The translations under genes and the position numbers were made by a program. Under the pieces are notes generated by a model, which saw only the letters and a list, made by a program, of their open reading frames with translations, was not told the DNA's origin and searched no databases. From a bacterium ADurb.Bin157 (GTDB taxonomy: Bacteria; Muiribacteriota; Ozemobacteria; Ozemobacterales; Ozemobacteraceae), in contig MWDD01000002.1 in NCBI GenBank assembly GCA_002070375.1, forward strand, positions 52,914-116,913: 64,000 bases of DNA. Reading direction: 5' to 3'. Positions 51,801 to 60,069 of this stretch are shown piece by piece (positions within the stretch are counted from its first letter, which is position 1; each line of letters begins with the position of its first letter).

Positions 51801-52433
51801 ATGAAGAATCGAGAAGATTTTTCTGAATTAAACGAGCAAGAACTCGAAGAAAAATATAAACATTATAAAGAAGAACTATTTAACCTGAGATTCCAGGCTG
51901 TAACAGGCCAACTCTCAAATCCGTCGAGAATAAGTATTGTTCGCAGGAACATAGCCCGCGTTAAAACTTATCTTACCAGATTGGAAAAGGTTAAAATTGC
52001 TCAGCTTTTGAAAGCCGAGTATGACGCACTCCTGAAAGAGGAAAAGATCGACAGTCTTAAGACTCCTCTTTCAGAAAAGATTTCTAAACTTAAAGCTCGC
52101 CTTTCATTAAAGGCAAGAAAAGTTAATCAAGAAATCAAAAATAATTGCGATAAGAAAGTTGCTGAACTGCTTAAAAGTATGCGCGGAGAAGTTTCTAAGA
52201 AACTAAGAGACGCAAAGGGTAGTGAAGATGCTCAACTTAAAGCTGCTTCAAAAAAACTCAGAGATCCTAAATGCACCATTCGCAAGAAGTTTCTTGACAA
52301 ATTGTCTGAAATGGGTTTAAATGATGCTTCACAAATCGCGACTTTAAAAGAAAGCAAACGTGCGAAATTGCGTGAATTAGAAAACATCCGTGTTCTTCAA
52401 CGCGAATTGACCGCCGGTCGCCTTCCTTTTTAA
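51801..52433 (+). CDS. rpmC: 50S ribosomal protein L29 with long C-terminal extension
   Basis: Residues 1 to about 65 are L29: ELNEQELEEKYKHYKEELFN, LRFQAVTGQLSNPSRI and RRNIARVKTYLTRLE. The family is normally 60-75 residues, but here 145 more follow. The extension is highly charged and helical, rich in Lys, Leu and Glu (KISKLKARLSLKARKVNQEI, KKLRDPKCTIRKKFLDKLSE, ESKRAKLRELENIRVLQREL), with three Cys or so and no transmembrane part. It looks like a long coiled coil. L29 sits next to L23 at the tunnel exit, so the extension would project near nascent chains. AGGAAGG precedes the ATG; no internal stop or frameshift is seen. Confidence 0.93.
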   Translation: MKNREDFSELNEQELEEKYKHYKEELFNLRFQAVTGQLSNPSRISIVRRNIARVKTYLTRLEKVKIAQLLKAEYDALLKEEKIDSLKTPLSEKISKLKARLSLKARKVNQEIKNNCDKKVAELLKSMRGEVSKKLRDAKGSEDAQLKAASKKLRDPKCTIRKKFLDKLSEMGLNDASQIATLKESKRAKLRELENIRVLQRELTAGRLPF

Positions 52434-52446
52434 CCAGGAGTAGACA

Positions 52447-52716
52447 ATGGAAAACGAAAAAACCGTAAGAAGAAGCAGAGTTGGAAAAGTTGTAGCGGAC
52501 AGCACCGAAAAAACTGTAAAAGTTGAAGTAGAAGGTATTGTTCAACATCCTCGCTATAAAAAATATATTAAGCGTCATACCAGATTCTTGGTACATGACC
52601 CCGAAGAAATTTGCAAAATCGATGATATCGTTCGTGTTGAAGAATGTAGGCCGATTAGCAAAACTAAAAAGTGGATCGTGCGTGAAATCGTAAAAGCCGC
52701 CGAAACAAATAAATAA
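52447..52716 (+). CDS. rpsQ: 30S ribosomal protein S17
   Basis: S17 is a primary 16S rRNA-binding protein with an OB fold. The 89 residues include [40 protein letters not shown] and [19 protein letters not shown], all canonical. The ATG lies 13 bases after rpmC with AGGAG upstream. Length is normal. Confidence 0.97.
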   Translation: MENEKTVRRSRVGKVVADSTEKTVKVEVEGIVQHPRYKKYIKRHTRFLVHDPEEICKIDDIVRVEECRPISKTKKWIVREIVKAAETNK

Positions 52717-52727
52717 GGAGTTCAGTA

Positions 52728-53096
52728 ATGATTACTCAAGAAAGTGTATTGAAAGTTGCTGATAACTCCGGCGCCAGAAAACTTCTTTGCATCCGCGTTG
52801 CCGGTTGCTCAGGAAGATCTGTAGGTCGGGTCGGCGATGTTATTGTAGCTTCTGTAAAAGATGCTATTCCTGATGGCACCGTAAAGAAAAAGGAAGTTGT
52901 TAAAGCTGTTATAGTTAGAACAGCTAAAGAAACCAGACGTGCTGATGGCAGTTTCATTAAATTTGATGATAACGCGGCAGTAATTATCGGTAATGACAAC
53001 AATCCCCGCGGGACACGCATTTTTGGGCCGGTTGCACGTGAACTTCGTGAAAAACAATTCATGAAAATCGTTTCTCTGGCACCGGAAGTATTGTAA
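52728..53096 (+). CDS. rplN: 50S ribosomal protein L14
   Basis: L14 lies at the subunit interface and contacts bridge elements and the silencing factor RsfS. The 122 residues start [20 protein letters not shown] and include [40 protein letters not shown] and [20 protein letters not shown], all canonical. AAGGAG precedes the ATG. Normal length and position. Confidence 0.98.
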   Translation: MITQESVLKVADNSGARKLLCIRVAGCSGRSVGRVGDVIVASVKDAIPDGTVKKKEVVKAVIVRTAKETRRADGSFIKFDDNAAVIIGNDNNPRGTRIFGPVARELREKQFMKIVSLAPEVL

Positions 53097-53107
53097 GGGA
53101 GCTATTT

Positions 53108-53461
53108 ATGCATAAGAAGATTAAAGCACGCCGCGGAGTAGAACATCCTCACATTAAAAAAGATGATCAGGTTGTTATATTGTCAGGTGATGATAAAGGT
53201 AAAAAAGGCAGAGTTCTTTCAGTTAACCCTGAAAAAGGAACTGCAGTAGTTGAAGGTATTAACTTTATAAAGAGACACACCCGACCCAGTAAGAGTATGG
53301 GTAAGGGCGGGATCGTTGAAAAAGAAGGCGCTATTGCTATCAGCAAAATAGGGCTTTTGACTCCTGACGGAACCCAGCTTACACACGCAAAAACTGTTAA
53401 GCAAGGTGATGAAAAGAGCCGAGTTTGTGTGACAACAAATGAGCCTCTTGGAAGAAAATAA
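53108..53461 (+). CDS. rplX: 50S ribosomal protein L24
   Basis: L24 is an early assembly initiator near the tunnel exit. The 117 residues (usual about 105) show the KOW motif HIKKDDQVVILSGDDKGKKG, GTAVVEGINFIKRHTRPS and the C-terminal PDGTQLTHAKTVKQGDEKSR. It is the last gene of the ribosomal operon: a strong terminator begins eight bases after its stop. In most bacteria rplE, rpsN, rpsH and further spc genes follow without a break; those must lie elsewhere in this genome. Confidence 0.96.
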   Translation: MHKKIKARRGVEHPHIKKDDQVVILSGDDKGKKGRVLSVNPEKGTAVVEGINFIKRHTRPSKSMGKGGIVEKEGAIAISKIGLLTPDGTQLTHAKTVKQGDEKSRVCVTTNEPLGRK

Positions 53462-53468
53462 GCAAGAA

Positions 53469-53502
53469 AATAAGACTGTCGTAAGGCAGTCTTATTTTTT
53501 TT
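53469..53502 (+). terminator. Rho-independent terminator ending the ribosomal operon after rplX
   Basis: AATAAGACTG (53469-53478) pairs perfectly with CAGTCTTATT (53487-53496), and two further pairs close a GTAA tetraloop. A run of T follows to 53502. Confidence 0.95.
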
Positions 53503-53519
53503 GCATTCATGATTTTAAC

Positions 53520-53548
53520 TTGACTTTCATGTTAAATAGTGATACAAT
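53520..53548 (+). promoter_or_regulatory. Promoter of tRNA-Val
   Basis: TTGACT (53520-53525) and TACAAT (53543-53548) are 17 bases apart; the predicted start is about seven bases before the mature tRNA 5' end at 53562. Confidence 0.8.
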
Positions 53549-53561
53549 TATCAACAATTGA

Positions 53562-53636
53562 AGGCTCGTAGCTCAGTTTGGTTAGAGCACTACCTTGACA
53601 TGGTAGGGGTCAGCGGTTCAAGTCCGCTCGGGCCTA
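53562..53636 (+). tRNA. tRNA-Val (anticodon GAC)
   Basis: A 75-base cloverleaf can be folded by eye. The acceptor stem AGGCTCG pairs with CGGGCCT (one G-T pair), with discriminator A. The D arm contains AGCTCAGTTTGGTTAGAGC. The anticodon stem CTACC/GGTAG holds loop TTGACAT with GAC at 53597-53599, which decodes GUU/GUC valine codons. The T arm is AGCGG-TTCAAGT-CCGCT. The 3' CCA is not encoded and must be added by the CCA enzyme. It has its own promoter, is separated from rplX by a terminator, and lies 28 bases before an RNA methyltransferase gene with a short T run between. Confidence 0.96.
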
Positions 53637-53664
53637 TTTTTTATCCCAATTTTCCGGAGATAAC

Positions 53665-54429
53665 ATGGCTGATTCAAAATCCTTACTGGATAACATCAGA
53701 ATTGTTTTAGTAGAACCTCAGGGCCCGTTAAATGTTGGCTCTGTTTGTCGTGCAATGAATAATTTCGGCTTACACAACTTAAGTATTGTAAGGCCCGGTT
53801 GTGAGTTAGGTAATGATGCGGTAAAAATGGCTATGCATTCAACAAATATTTTAGAGAATGCACAGATTACCGATAATATACCCGAAGCAATAAAAGGCAG
53901 TGTTTTGGTATTGGGCACTGCAAACAGAAGAGGTGAATACCATGAACCTAACTACACAGTTAAAGAAGGCTTAGAGCGAATTTCCAATGCTCTGTCTTCC
54001 GGTCCTGTTTCTATTCTCTTCGGAAGAGAAGAATGGGGTTTAACCAAAGACGATTTACAGTACACAATGGGAACAATGAGGGTGGTAACCGACGAAGGTT
54101 GTACTTCATTAAATCTTTCTCAAGCCGTTTTACTTATTGCTTATGAGATATATCAAAAGTTCGGTGATCCTAAACCCCTATTAAAATCCTGTGTAGATGA
54201 CCCTCTTGAACAACCCGCAACAACAGATGAAATCGCGAAGCTCTATACGCACATTGAAAATGTATTAAAAATGTGTGAGTTTTTGCCACTTGTAAATCCT
54301 GACGCATTGTTTCAAGTTCTTAGGTCTTTTTTTCATCGAGCAGCTCCAACGGGGCGCGAAATAAACATCTTAATGGGTATTTTTTCAAATTTACGTGGAT
54401 TTATGAAAAAATACGTTCGCGGTAAATAA
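53665..54429 (+). CDS. trmJ: SPOUT RNA methyltransferase (TrmJ-like)
   Basis: This is a knotted (SPOUT) methyltransferase that puts a 2'-O-methyl group on tRNA; TrmJ modifies position 32. The 254-residue length fits TrmJ. IRIVLVEPQGPLNVGSVCRA is motif 1 with the conserved Asn and Arg. VSILFGREEWGLTKDDL is motif 2 and CTSLNLSQAVLLIAYEIY is motif 3 forming the SAM knot. A C-terminal helical extension is present. GGAGA precedes the ATG. It may be co-expressed with the upstream tRNA-Val and is followed one base later by trmL. The exact target nucleotide is inferred from family only. Confidence 0.85.
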   Translation: MADSKSLLDNIRIVLVEPQGPLNVGSVCRAMNNFGLHNLSIVRPGCELGNDAVKMAMHSTNILENAQITDNIPEAIKGSVLVLGTANRRGEYHEPNYTVKEGLERISNALSSGPVSILFGREEWGLTKDDLQYTMGTMRVVTDEGCTSLNLSQAVLLIAYEIYQKFGDPKPLLKSCVDDPLEQPATTDEIAKLYTHIENVLKMCEFLPLVNPDALFQVLRSFFHRAAPTGREINILMGIFSNLRGFMKKYVRGK

Positions 54430-54430
54430 A

Positions 54431-54931
54431 ATGTCTGACCAAGGTTTTTTTATCCTGCCTTCAGAGAATAAGCCTTTAAGCGTTGTTCTCATTGAACCGG
54501 ATATTCCGCAAAATACCGGGAATATTGCCCGTTTATGCATGGCCACGAATTGTGAGCTTGTTTTGGTAAGACCTTTCGGATTTCGCTTGACTGATGCGGG
54601 ACTACAAAGAGCGGGCATGGATTATTGGAAGCTTTTAAATCCTGTAATATTAAATGATATAGATGAATTTTTTGAATGGTCTAATAATAAAAGATTGTTT
54701 TTTTTATCAGCACATGGCAATAAGTGCTATTCCACTATAGAATATAAAGAAAACGATGTTTTGGTTTTTGGCTCAGAATCTTCAGGATTGCCACTTAAGG
54801 TATTAAAGTGGGCTCAAGAGCATTATTCGCTTATTACCTTACCTATGGTTCAAAACGCAAGATGCATTAATGTTTCTTCATCAGTTTCAGCATCTGTATA
54901 TGAAGCACTTAAGCAAATTTATAATTGGTAA
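54431..54931 (+). CDS. trmL: tRNA (cytidine/uridine(34)-2'-O)-methyltransferase TrmL-like
   Basis: TrmL 2'-O-methylates the wobble base of certain leucine tRNAs. The 166-residue length is slightly above the minimal SPOUT enzyme. LSVVLIEPDIPQNTGNIARL, CMATNCELVLVRPFGF, VLVFGSESSGLP and CINVSSSVSASVYEALKQ match the three knot motifs (GSEsxGLP, N-x-S/A). The ATG begins one base after the trmJ stop with no separate binding site, so translation is probably coupled. Its own stop overlaps the recD2 start by one base. Two SPOUT genes in tandem next to a tRNA gene form a small tRNA-modification cluster. Confidence 0.88.
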   Translation: MSDQGFFILPSENKPLSVVLIEPDIPQNTGNIARLCMATNCELVLVRPFGFRLTDAGLQRAGMDYWKLLNPVILNDIDEFFEWSNNKRLFFLSAHGNKCYSTIEYKENDVLVFGSESSGLPLKVLKWAQEHYSLITLPMVQNARCINVSSSVSASVYEALKQIYNW

Positions 54932-57108
54932 TGGATAATGAAACCTTAACTTTTACTGTTGAACGAATTACTTTTTATAATGAGAGCAACGGTTATCACG
55001 TTCTAAAGGGAGTTTCTTCCGATCATCCTCTTGGCGTAACAGTAGTAGGGGTATTTGCTTCTATACAACCCGGAGAAGAAATAAGAGCAAACGGCGTGTG
55101 GACTTATCATCCAAACTTCGGAAAACAGTTTCAATGCGTTTCTTACACTTTATTAAAACCGGCTACATTAAAGGGGATAGAAAAGTATCTGGGTTCAGGA
55201 ATGATTAAGGGAATTGGACCTGTTACCGCTAAAAATTTGGTTAATAAGTTTGGTCTTGATACTATCAGTATAATCGAAAACTATCCCGAAAAACTTGCTG
55301 ATTGCCCCGGTATAGGCTCTGCAAAAGCCGACATTATATCTAGGGGCTGGTTTTTGCAACGTTCAATTCAAGATATAATGATATTTTTACAAACCTATGG
55401 CATTACTCCGGCCTACGCCAGTAAAATTTTCAAGCAATATGGGCGAGATGCAGTTAGAATGGTTTCGAATAACCCATATATTCTTGCATATGAAATCCCG
55501 GGAATGGGTTTTAAGAAAACAGATGCCATAGCAAAAGAGGTGGGAATATCGGGAAGTGATCCAAGGCGCTTATCTGCGGCGATTTTATTTATTCTTAACA
55601 CTATAACCAAGGACGGGCATCTTTTTCTTAGCGAGCAAGAGCTTTATAAATATACTAAAGAAATGCTCCAAATTGATCAGGATATTTTGCTGATTGATTC
55701 CATAAACAATTTACTTAAGAATAAGAAAATTATAAAAAGAGAAATTAAAAACGGAGTTTTTTATTATTTGCCGGCGGTTTATAAAGCTGAACAAGAAAGC
55801 GCAAACATTATAAAAGCCAGACATTCTGCACAAAAAGTCTTTGAACGAGATAACTTAGTCAAGGTGTTTGCCGGTATTGAGAACAATGGCGTTTGTTTAA
55901 CAGAATTACAGGAATACGCAATTGAAATGTCTTTTAAGTGCAATATTTTGATTATTACCGGTGGCCCGGGAACAGGCAAAACTACCACATTAAAAACTTT
56001 GGCACAGGCTCATAAGTCCATCGGAAGGCGTTTGTTATTGGCCTCTCCTACCGGACGTGCAGCAAAGCGCCTTTCTGAAGTCAGTGGATTTAACGCGTTA
56101 ACCATTCATCGCCTTCTGGATTATTCTCCAAAAGAAATGATATTTAAAAACAATAATGATAACCCTTTAGATTGTGACACATTAATAATTGACGAAGCTT
56201 CGATGATTGATATGAATTTATTTTACGCATTATTATCGGCTTTAAAGGCAACCACAACTTTGATTCTCGTCGGCGATTCAGATCAGTTGCCTTCAGTGGG
56301 GCCCGGCTCTGTTTTGAATGAGTTAATTAAATCTGATATAATTACTGTTGTTAGATTGACTTCAATTTTTAGGCAAGCTGAATCTTCAGACATTATTAAA
56401 AATGCCCATTTAATTAATTCAGGGAATATGCCTAAGTTAGTTGTTCCTGACGGCCAAGTTTCTACAGATTGCTATTTTCTTTCTGCCTCAGATGATTTTA
56501 AAATTTATACTCTATTGAAAAATATATTAACGATAGGGCTTACTAAGAAATTCGGTTTTGACCCTGTTAAAGATATTCAAGTCATAACACCAATGAATAA
56601 AGGCTCGCTTGGAGTTATTAGATTAAACGAAATATTGAGAGAACTTCTTAACCCCTCTTCTGCTGATAAAAATGAAATTCAAATATATGACAGAAGTTTT
56701 CGAGAAGGTGATAAAGTTATTCAATTAAAAAATAATTATGACTTAGATATTTATAATGGTGACCTGGGCATCATCAAATCTATTGATACAGAAGAGCAAG
56801 AAATTGTAATTGATTTTTTTCAAAAGGAAGTAACTTTGCAGAGTTCCGATCTTATTGATTTATCGCTAGCTTATGCGATTACAGTTCATAAGTCTCAGGG
56901 AAGTGAGTATCCCTGTGTAATTATGGTTGTATCGAATCAGCATTATCTCATGTTGCAAAGAAATCTAATTTATACAGCCTTAACAAGAGCTCGTCAGACC
57001 ATGGTTTTTATAGGAAGCAGTCGTGCAATTTCAATTGCGGTAAATAATGACAAGATTAAAAAAAGGAATACTGTTTTAGCAGAACTTTTGCGCAGTAATT
57101 TTGCTTAA
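54931..57108 (+). CDS. recD2: RecD2-type ATP-dependent DNA helicase
   Basis: I chose the ATG at 54931, which overlaps the trmL stop (TAATG), giving 725 residues. RecD2 is a stand-alone 5'-3' SF1B helicase used in DNA repair in species where it is not part of RecBCD. An N-terminal extension with tandem helix-hairpin-helix segments (GIGPVTAKNLVNKFG, CPGIGSAKADIISRG) precedes the motor. Motor motifs are Walker A IITGGPGTGKTTTLKT, LIIDEASMIDMNLFY, VGDSDQLPSVGPGSVLNEL and YAITVHKSQGSEYPCVIMV. The last of these places it in the RecD/TraA group. No recB or recC is present. There is no sign of truncation. Confidence 0.93.
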   Translation: MDNETLTFTVERITFYNESNGYHVLKGVSSDHPLGVTVVGVFASIQPGEEIRANGVWTYHPNFGKQFQCVSYTLLKPATLKGIEKYLGSGMIKGIGPVTAKNLVNKFGLDTISIIENYPEKLADCPGIGSAKADIISRGWFLQRSIQDIMIFLQTYGITPAYASKIFKQYGRDAVRMVSNNPYILAYEIPGMGFKKTDAIAKEVGISGSDPRRLSAAILFILNTITKDGHLFLSEQELYKYTKEMLQIDQDILLIDSINNLLKNKKIIKREIKNGVFYYLPAVYKAEQESANIIKARHSAQKVFERDNLVKVFAGIENNGVCLTELQEYAIEMSFKCNILIITGGPGTGKTTTLKTLAQAHKSIGRRLLLASPTGRAAKRLSEVSGFNALTIHRLLDYSPKEMIFKNNNDNPLDCDTLIIDEASMIDMNLFYALLSALKATTTLILVGDSDQLPSVGPGSVLNELIKSDIITVVRLTSIFRQAESSDIIKNAHLINSGNMPKLVVPDGQVSTDCYFLSASDDFKIYTLLKNILTIGLTKKFGFDPVKDIQVITPMNKGSLGVIRLNEILRELLNPSSADKNEIQIYDRSFREGDKVIQLKNNYDLDIYNGDLGIIKSIDTEEQEIVIDFFQKEVTLQSSDLIDLSLAYAITVHKSQGSEYPCVIMVVSNQHYLMLQRNLIYTALTRARQTMVFIGSSRAISIAVNNDKIKKRNTVLAELLRSNFA

Positions 57109-57157
57109 CTTCTTAATTTGTGATACTATCTGACTACAAAAATAATTAGGAAATAAT

Positions 57158-58567
57158 ATGAAAGATAAAAGAATAAAAGAAATTTCAGTAAAAAATAGGA
57201 TTTTTGTCAATAGAACCTTAAATATGAGTAATATCAAATTAATAGGTTTTGATATGGACTACACCATTGCAACATATAATGTGGCGGCATTTGAAGCTAA
57301 GGCTTACGATATTGTTAAAGAGAAGCTAATCAATGAATATGATTACCCTGAAGAAATTCGGAACTTTAAATTTATTGAAGATTTTATAATTCGTGGTCTT
57401 GTGATTGACACGCAAACAGGTGATTTTATAAAGCTTAACCGATATGGTTTTGTTAGGGTTGCGTCTCATGGAACAAAATTCTATTCGTTTGAAGAACAAA
57501 AAGATAAATATGGCTTATACAGCATTGATATAACAGAACCAAGATATTATACCATTCATACTCTCTTTTCGCAGGCAGAAGGCTGTCTCTATGCCCAATT
57601 AGTCGATTATTTTGATGAAAAAAGGGGAAACATAAATTATCAGTCATTATTCAGTGATGTCAGAAAATGTTTGAACGATGCCCATCAAGAGACTGAGCTA
57701 AAGGGGGAAATTGTTGCGAATCCTTCGAAGTATTTAATTCATGATAAGCGCATAGTAGACGCTCTTTTAAAGTTTAAAAAGTATGGTAAGAAATTGGCTC
57801 TAATTACAAATTCAGATTATGATTACAGTCGTAAAATTATGGATTATTGTTTTAAGCCTTTTTTAAATACTTCTTGGCAACAGTTATTTGACCTTGTTAT
57901 TGTAAGTGCGAATAAACCTGAATATTTTACCGGTCATAATAGATATTTAAGAGTTGATCCTTTAACAGGTTATTTGACCAATTTTTACGGACAAATAGAA
58001 TGGGGCGGAATATATCAAGGCGGCAATGCTTCAATATTAGAAAAGCATTTAAATCTAAAACCATCTGAGATATTATATATGGGAGACCATATTCTTGGCG
58101 ATGTAGTAACTTTAAAAGAAACTACAGGATGGCGCACCGGTTTGGTGGTAAAAGAATTAGCCGAAGAAGTTCCGGTTCTGTCAACCACCAGAAGATGTCA
58201 TAAAAGCATCGCTGCGAAGATGAACATGAAAGAAAAATTAGAGAACATAGCAAATGATTGTCGTGAAAAGCTTTGGTTAAGAAATAAAGAAACATATGAT
58301 TTGGCAAAGGCTGAGCTTGAAGAAGTGAAAGTAAAAATATTTAAGATTGACGAAGAAATTCGTGAACTTATATTTGAAAGCCAAAAGGGTTTCAATAAAT
58401 ATTGGGGCGAAGTAATGCGCGCAGGAAATGAGGTCTCAAGGTTTTCTCTTTTAGTTGAGAGATACGCTTGTATTTATATGTCCGCAATTGCTAATTTATA
58501 TTATTATTCGCCTTTTAAGTATTATCGTTCCCAAAGAAGGCTTATGGCACATGACCCACAGAACTGA
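57158..58567 (+). CDS. HAD-IG family (NT5C2-type) 5'-nucleotidase
   Basis: The 469-residue protein belongs to the HAD family related to eukaryotic cytosolic purine 5'-nucleotidase, which dephosphorylates IMP/GMP-type nucleotides. LIGFDMDYTIATYN at about residues 28-41 is HAD motif I with both catalytic Asp. KLALITNSDYDYS provides motif II, and ILYMGDHILGDVVTLKET has the motif IV Asp residues. RYGFVRVASHGTKFYSFEEQ is typical of the subfamily. A coiled helical C-terminus follows. AGGAAA precedes the ATG, 49 bases after recD2. It converges with the flavoprotein gene, whose stop is one base away. Substrate is inferred from family. Confidence 0.88.
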   Translation: MKDKRIKEISVKNRIFVNRTLNMSNIKLIGFDMDYTIATYNVAAFEAKAYDIVKEKLINEYDYPEEIRNFKFIEDFIIRGLVIDTQTGDFIKLNRYGFVRVASHGTKFYSFEEQKDKYGLYSIDITEPRYYTIHTLFSQAEGCLYAQLVDYFDEKRGNINYQSLFSDVRKCLNDAHQETELKGEIVANPSKYLIHDKRIVDALLKFKKYGKKLALITNSDYDYSRKIMDYCFKPFLNTSWQQLFDLVIVSANKPEYFTGHNRYLRVDPLTGYLTNFYGQIEWGGIYQGGNASILEKHLNLKPSEILYMGDHILGDVVTLKETTGWRTGLVVKELAEEVPVLSTTRRCHKSIAAKMNMKEKLENIANDCREKLWLRNKETYDLAKAELEEVKVKIFKIDEEIRELIFESQKGFNKYWGEVMRAGNEVSRFSLLVERYACIYMSAIANLYYYSPFKYYRSQRRLMAHDPQN

Positions 58568-58568
58568 A

Positions 58569-60038
58569 CTACTTCCAGTTTATGTTTTCTAATACCCAGG
58601 CCGTTAATTCGTTCAATGAAGGATGTATAATCATTGAATCATTAATTGGCAAATAGTTTCCAAGTTGAGGACAAATTGTGTTATTGCATTTTTTTAGGTT
58701 CTGTTTTTCGCATTTGTGCTTAACATTCATAAGGTAAACGAATGGTTGAAGAAGGATCGCCGCATGTGGGCCGACAACGTGCACGCCAAGGATAGTTTTA
58801 TCTTCTCCGACAATGATTTTAATGAACCCATTGTCGGTAGAATTTTTGTTTATTCCCATGGCTATTCCGCCTGCAATTTGTGAAAAATAGTTTCTGCCTA
58901 TCCAATAGTTTAAGCCCTCTTTTTTCGCTTGTGACTCAGTTAGGCCCACGTGCGCTATTTGCGGCCAAGAAAATATTGCCCAAGGAACGGCATTGTAACA
59001 AGCCGCTCTTTTTTTATCATTTGAAAATAGATTGTTCATAAGAATTTGAGCTTCATAATTAGCCTTATGTCTGAACTGGTATTTTCCGTTAATGTCTCCG
59101 ATTGCATAAACATTTTTCTGAGTGGTTTCTAAATATTGATTCGTTTTGATCCACCCTCTGGAATCAATTTCCACATCAGTGTTTTCCAGTTTTAATGAAT
59201 TACTGTTTGAGGCAACACCTGAAGCAATAAAGATTGCATCGGCTTCAATGGTTGTTTTTTCTTTTGTAATAACGTTTTCTATGTTAAGAATCTTTAAGCT
59301 TTTATTTGTTCCTGCATCAATTATTGCAGTATTTGTTAAAACAGTTATATTATTTTTTTCAAATTCCGTTGCAACAAATTTGCTTATTTCTTCTTCTTCT
59401 GTTGCCAATAGCCTATCACGCATTTCAACTATTGTGACTTTTGTGCCAAAAGCGGAGAAAATATGTGCAAACTCTGCGCCAATTGCTCCGCCACCAATAA
59501 TAATGAGACTTTTCCATGGCTTTTGTGGAAATTTATCACCAAAAAATGATTCAGGGATCAAATAGTCAGTCTGTTCTATGTGTTTAATGGGCGGTACAAA
59601 AGATTTAGCACCATTTGCAATAATAAAAACATCGCCTTCGAATTCATCTGAATAAGTGCCGTCAGAAAAACTGACTTTCATAGTATTTACACTTGTAAAT
59701 TCGCCTGAACCCTTAAAAATGGTTATATTATTTTGTTTTTTGAAGTTTTCTTCAATAATCTCGCTAAAATTTATTTGTTTCCATATTCGTTCCGAGATTT
59801 TATTCCAGTCGACAGCGGGGGGTTGAAAACTTAAGCCGACTCGATTTGATTTTTCTGCTTCTCTGATCATGTCGGCAGGGTAAACGAGCATTTTTGATGG
59901 GATACATCCTTTTGTTAGGCAGGTCCCGCCGAATTTGTTTTTTTCAATTATTGCACATTTTTTTCCGTTTAAGGCAGCTGTTTCTGCGATCATTAAGCCT
60001 GCGCCGGTACCTATAACAACATAATCAAATTTTTCCAT
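58569..60038 (-). CDS. Dihydrolipoamide-dehydrogenase-like flavoprotein disulfide reductase
   Basis: The 489-residue enzyme is a class I pyridine-nucleotide disulfide oxidoreductase. The FAD site is YVVIGTGAGLMIAETAALNG. The redox-active disulfide is FGGTCLTKGCIPSKM (Cys40/Cys45; ordinary Lpd reads GGTCLNVGCIPSK). The NAD site is SLIIIGGGAIGAEFAHIF, and the C-terminal His-Glu pair is in IIHPSLNELTAW. An insertion just before it holds four Cys (KCEKQNLKKCNNTIC), absent from the usual family. It could be the L-protein of glycine cleavage or a mycothione/mercuric-type reductase. It is 31 bases downstream of the TPR gene and is probably cotranscribed. Confidence 0.8.
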   Translation of the reverse strand: MEKFDYVVIGTGAGLMIAETAALNGKKCAIIEKNKFGGTCLTKGCIPSKMLVYPADMIREAEKSNRVGLSFQPPAVDWNKISERIWKQINFSEIIEENFKKQNNITIFKGSGEFTSVNTMKVSFSDGTYSDEFEGDVFIIANGAKSFVPPIKHIEQTDYLIPESFFGDKFPQKPWKSLIIIGGGAIGAEFAHIFSAFGTKVTIVEMRDRLLATEEEEISKFVATEFEKNNITVLTNTAIIDAGTNKSLKILNIENVITKEKTTIEADAIFIASGVASNSNSLKLENTDVEIDSRGWIKTNQYLETTQKNVYAIGDINGKYQFRHKANYEAQILMNNLFSNDKKRAACYNAVPWAIFSWPQIAHVGLTESQAKKEGLNYWIGRNYFSQIAGGIAMGINKNSTDNGFIKIIVGEDKTILGVHVVGPHAAILLQPFVYLMNVKHKCEKQNLKKCNNTICPQLGNYLPINDSMIIHPSLNELTAWVLENINWK

Positions 60039-60069
60039 AATTTTCTTCTCAATAATTTATTTTTTAAAA

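Noticed and set aside
54431..54931. trmJ and trmL as a single frameshifted gene
   Set aside because: Each contains a complete set of three SPOUT knot motifs and a separate start, so they are two genes.
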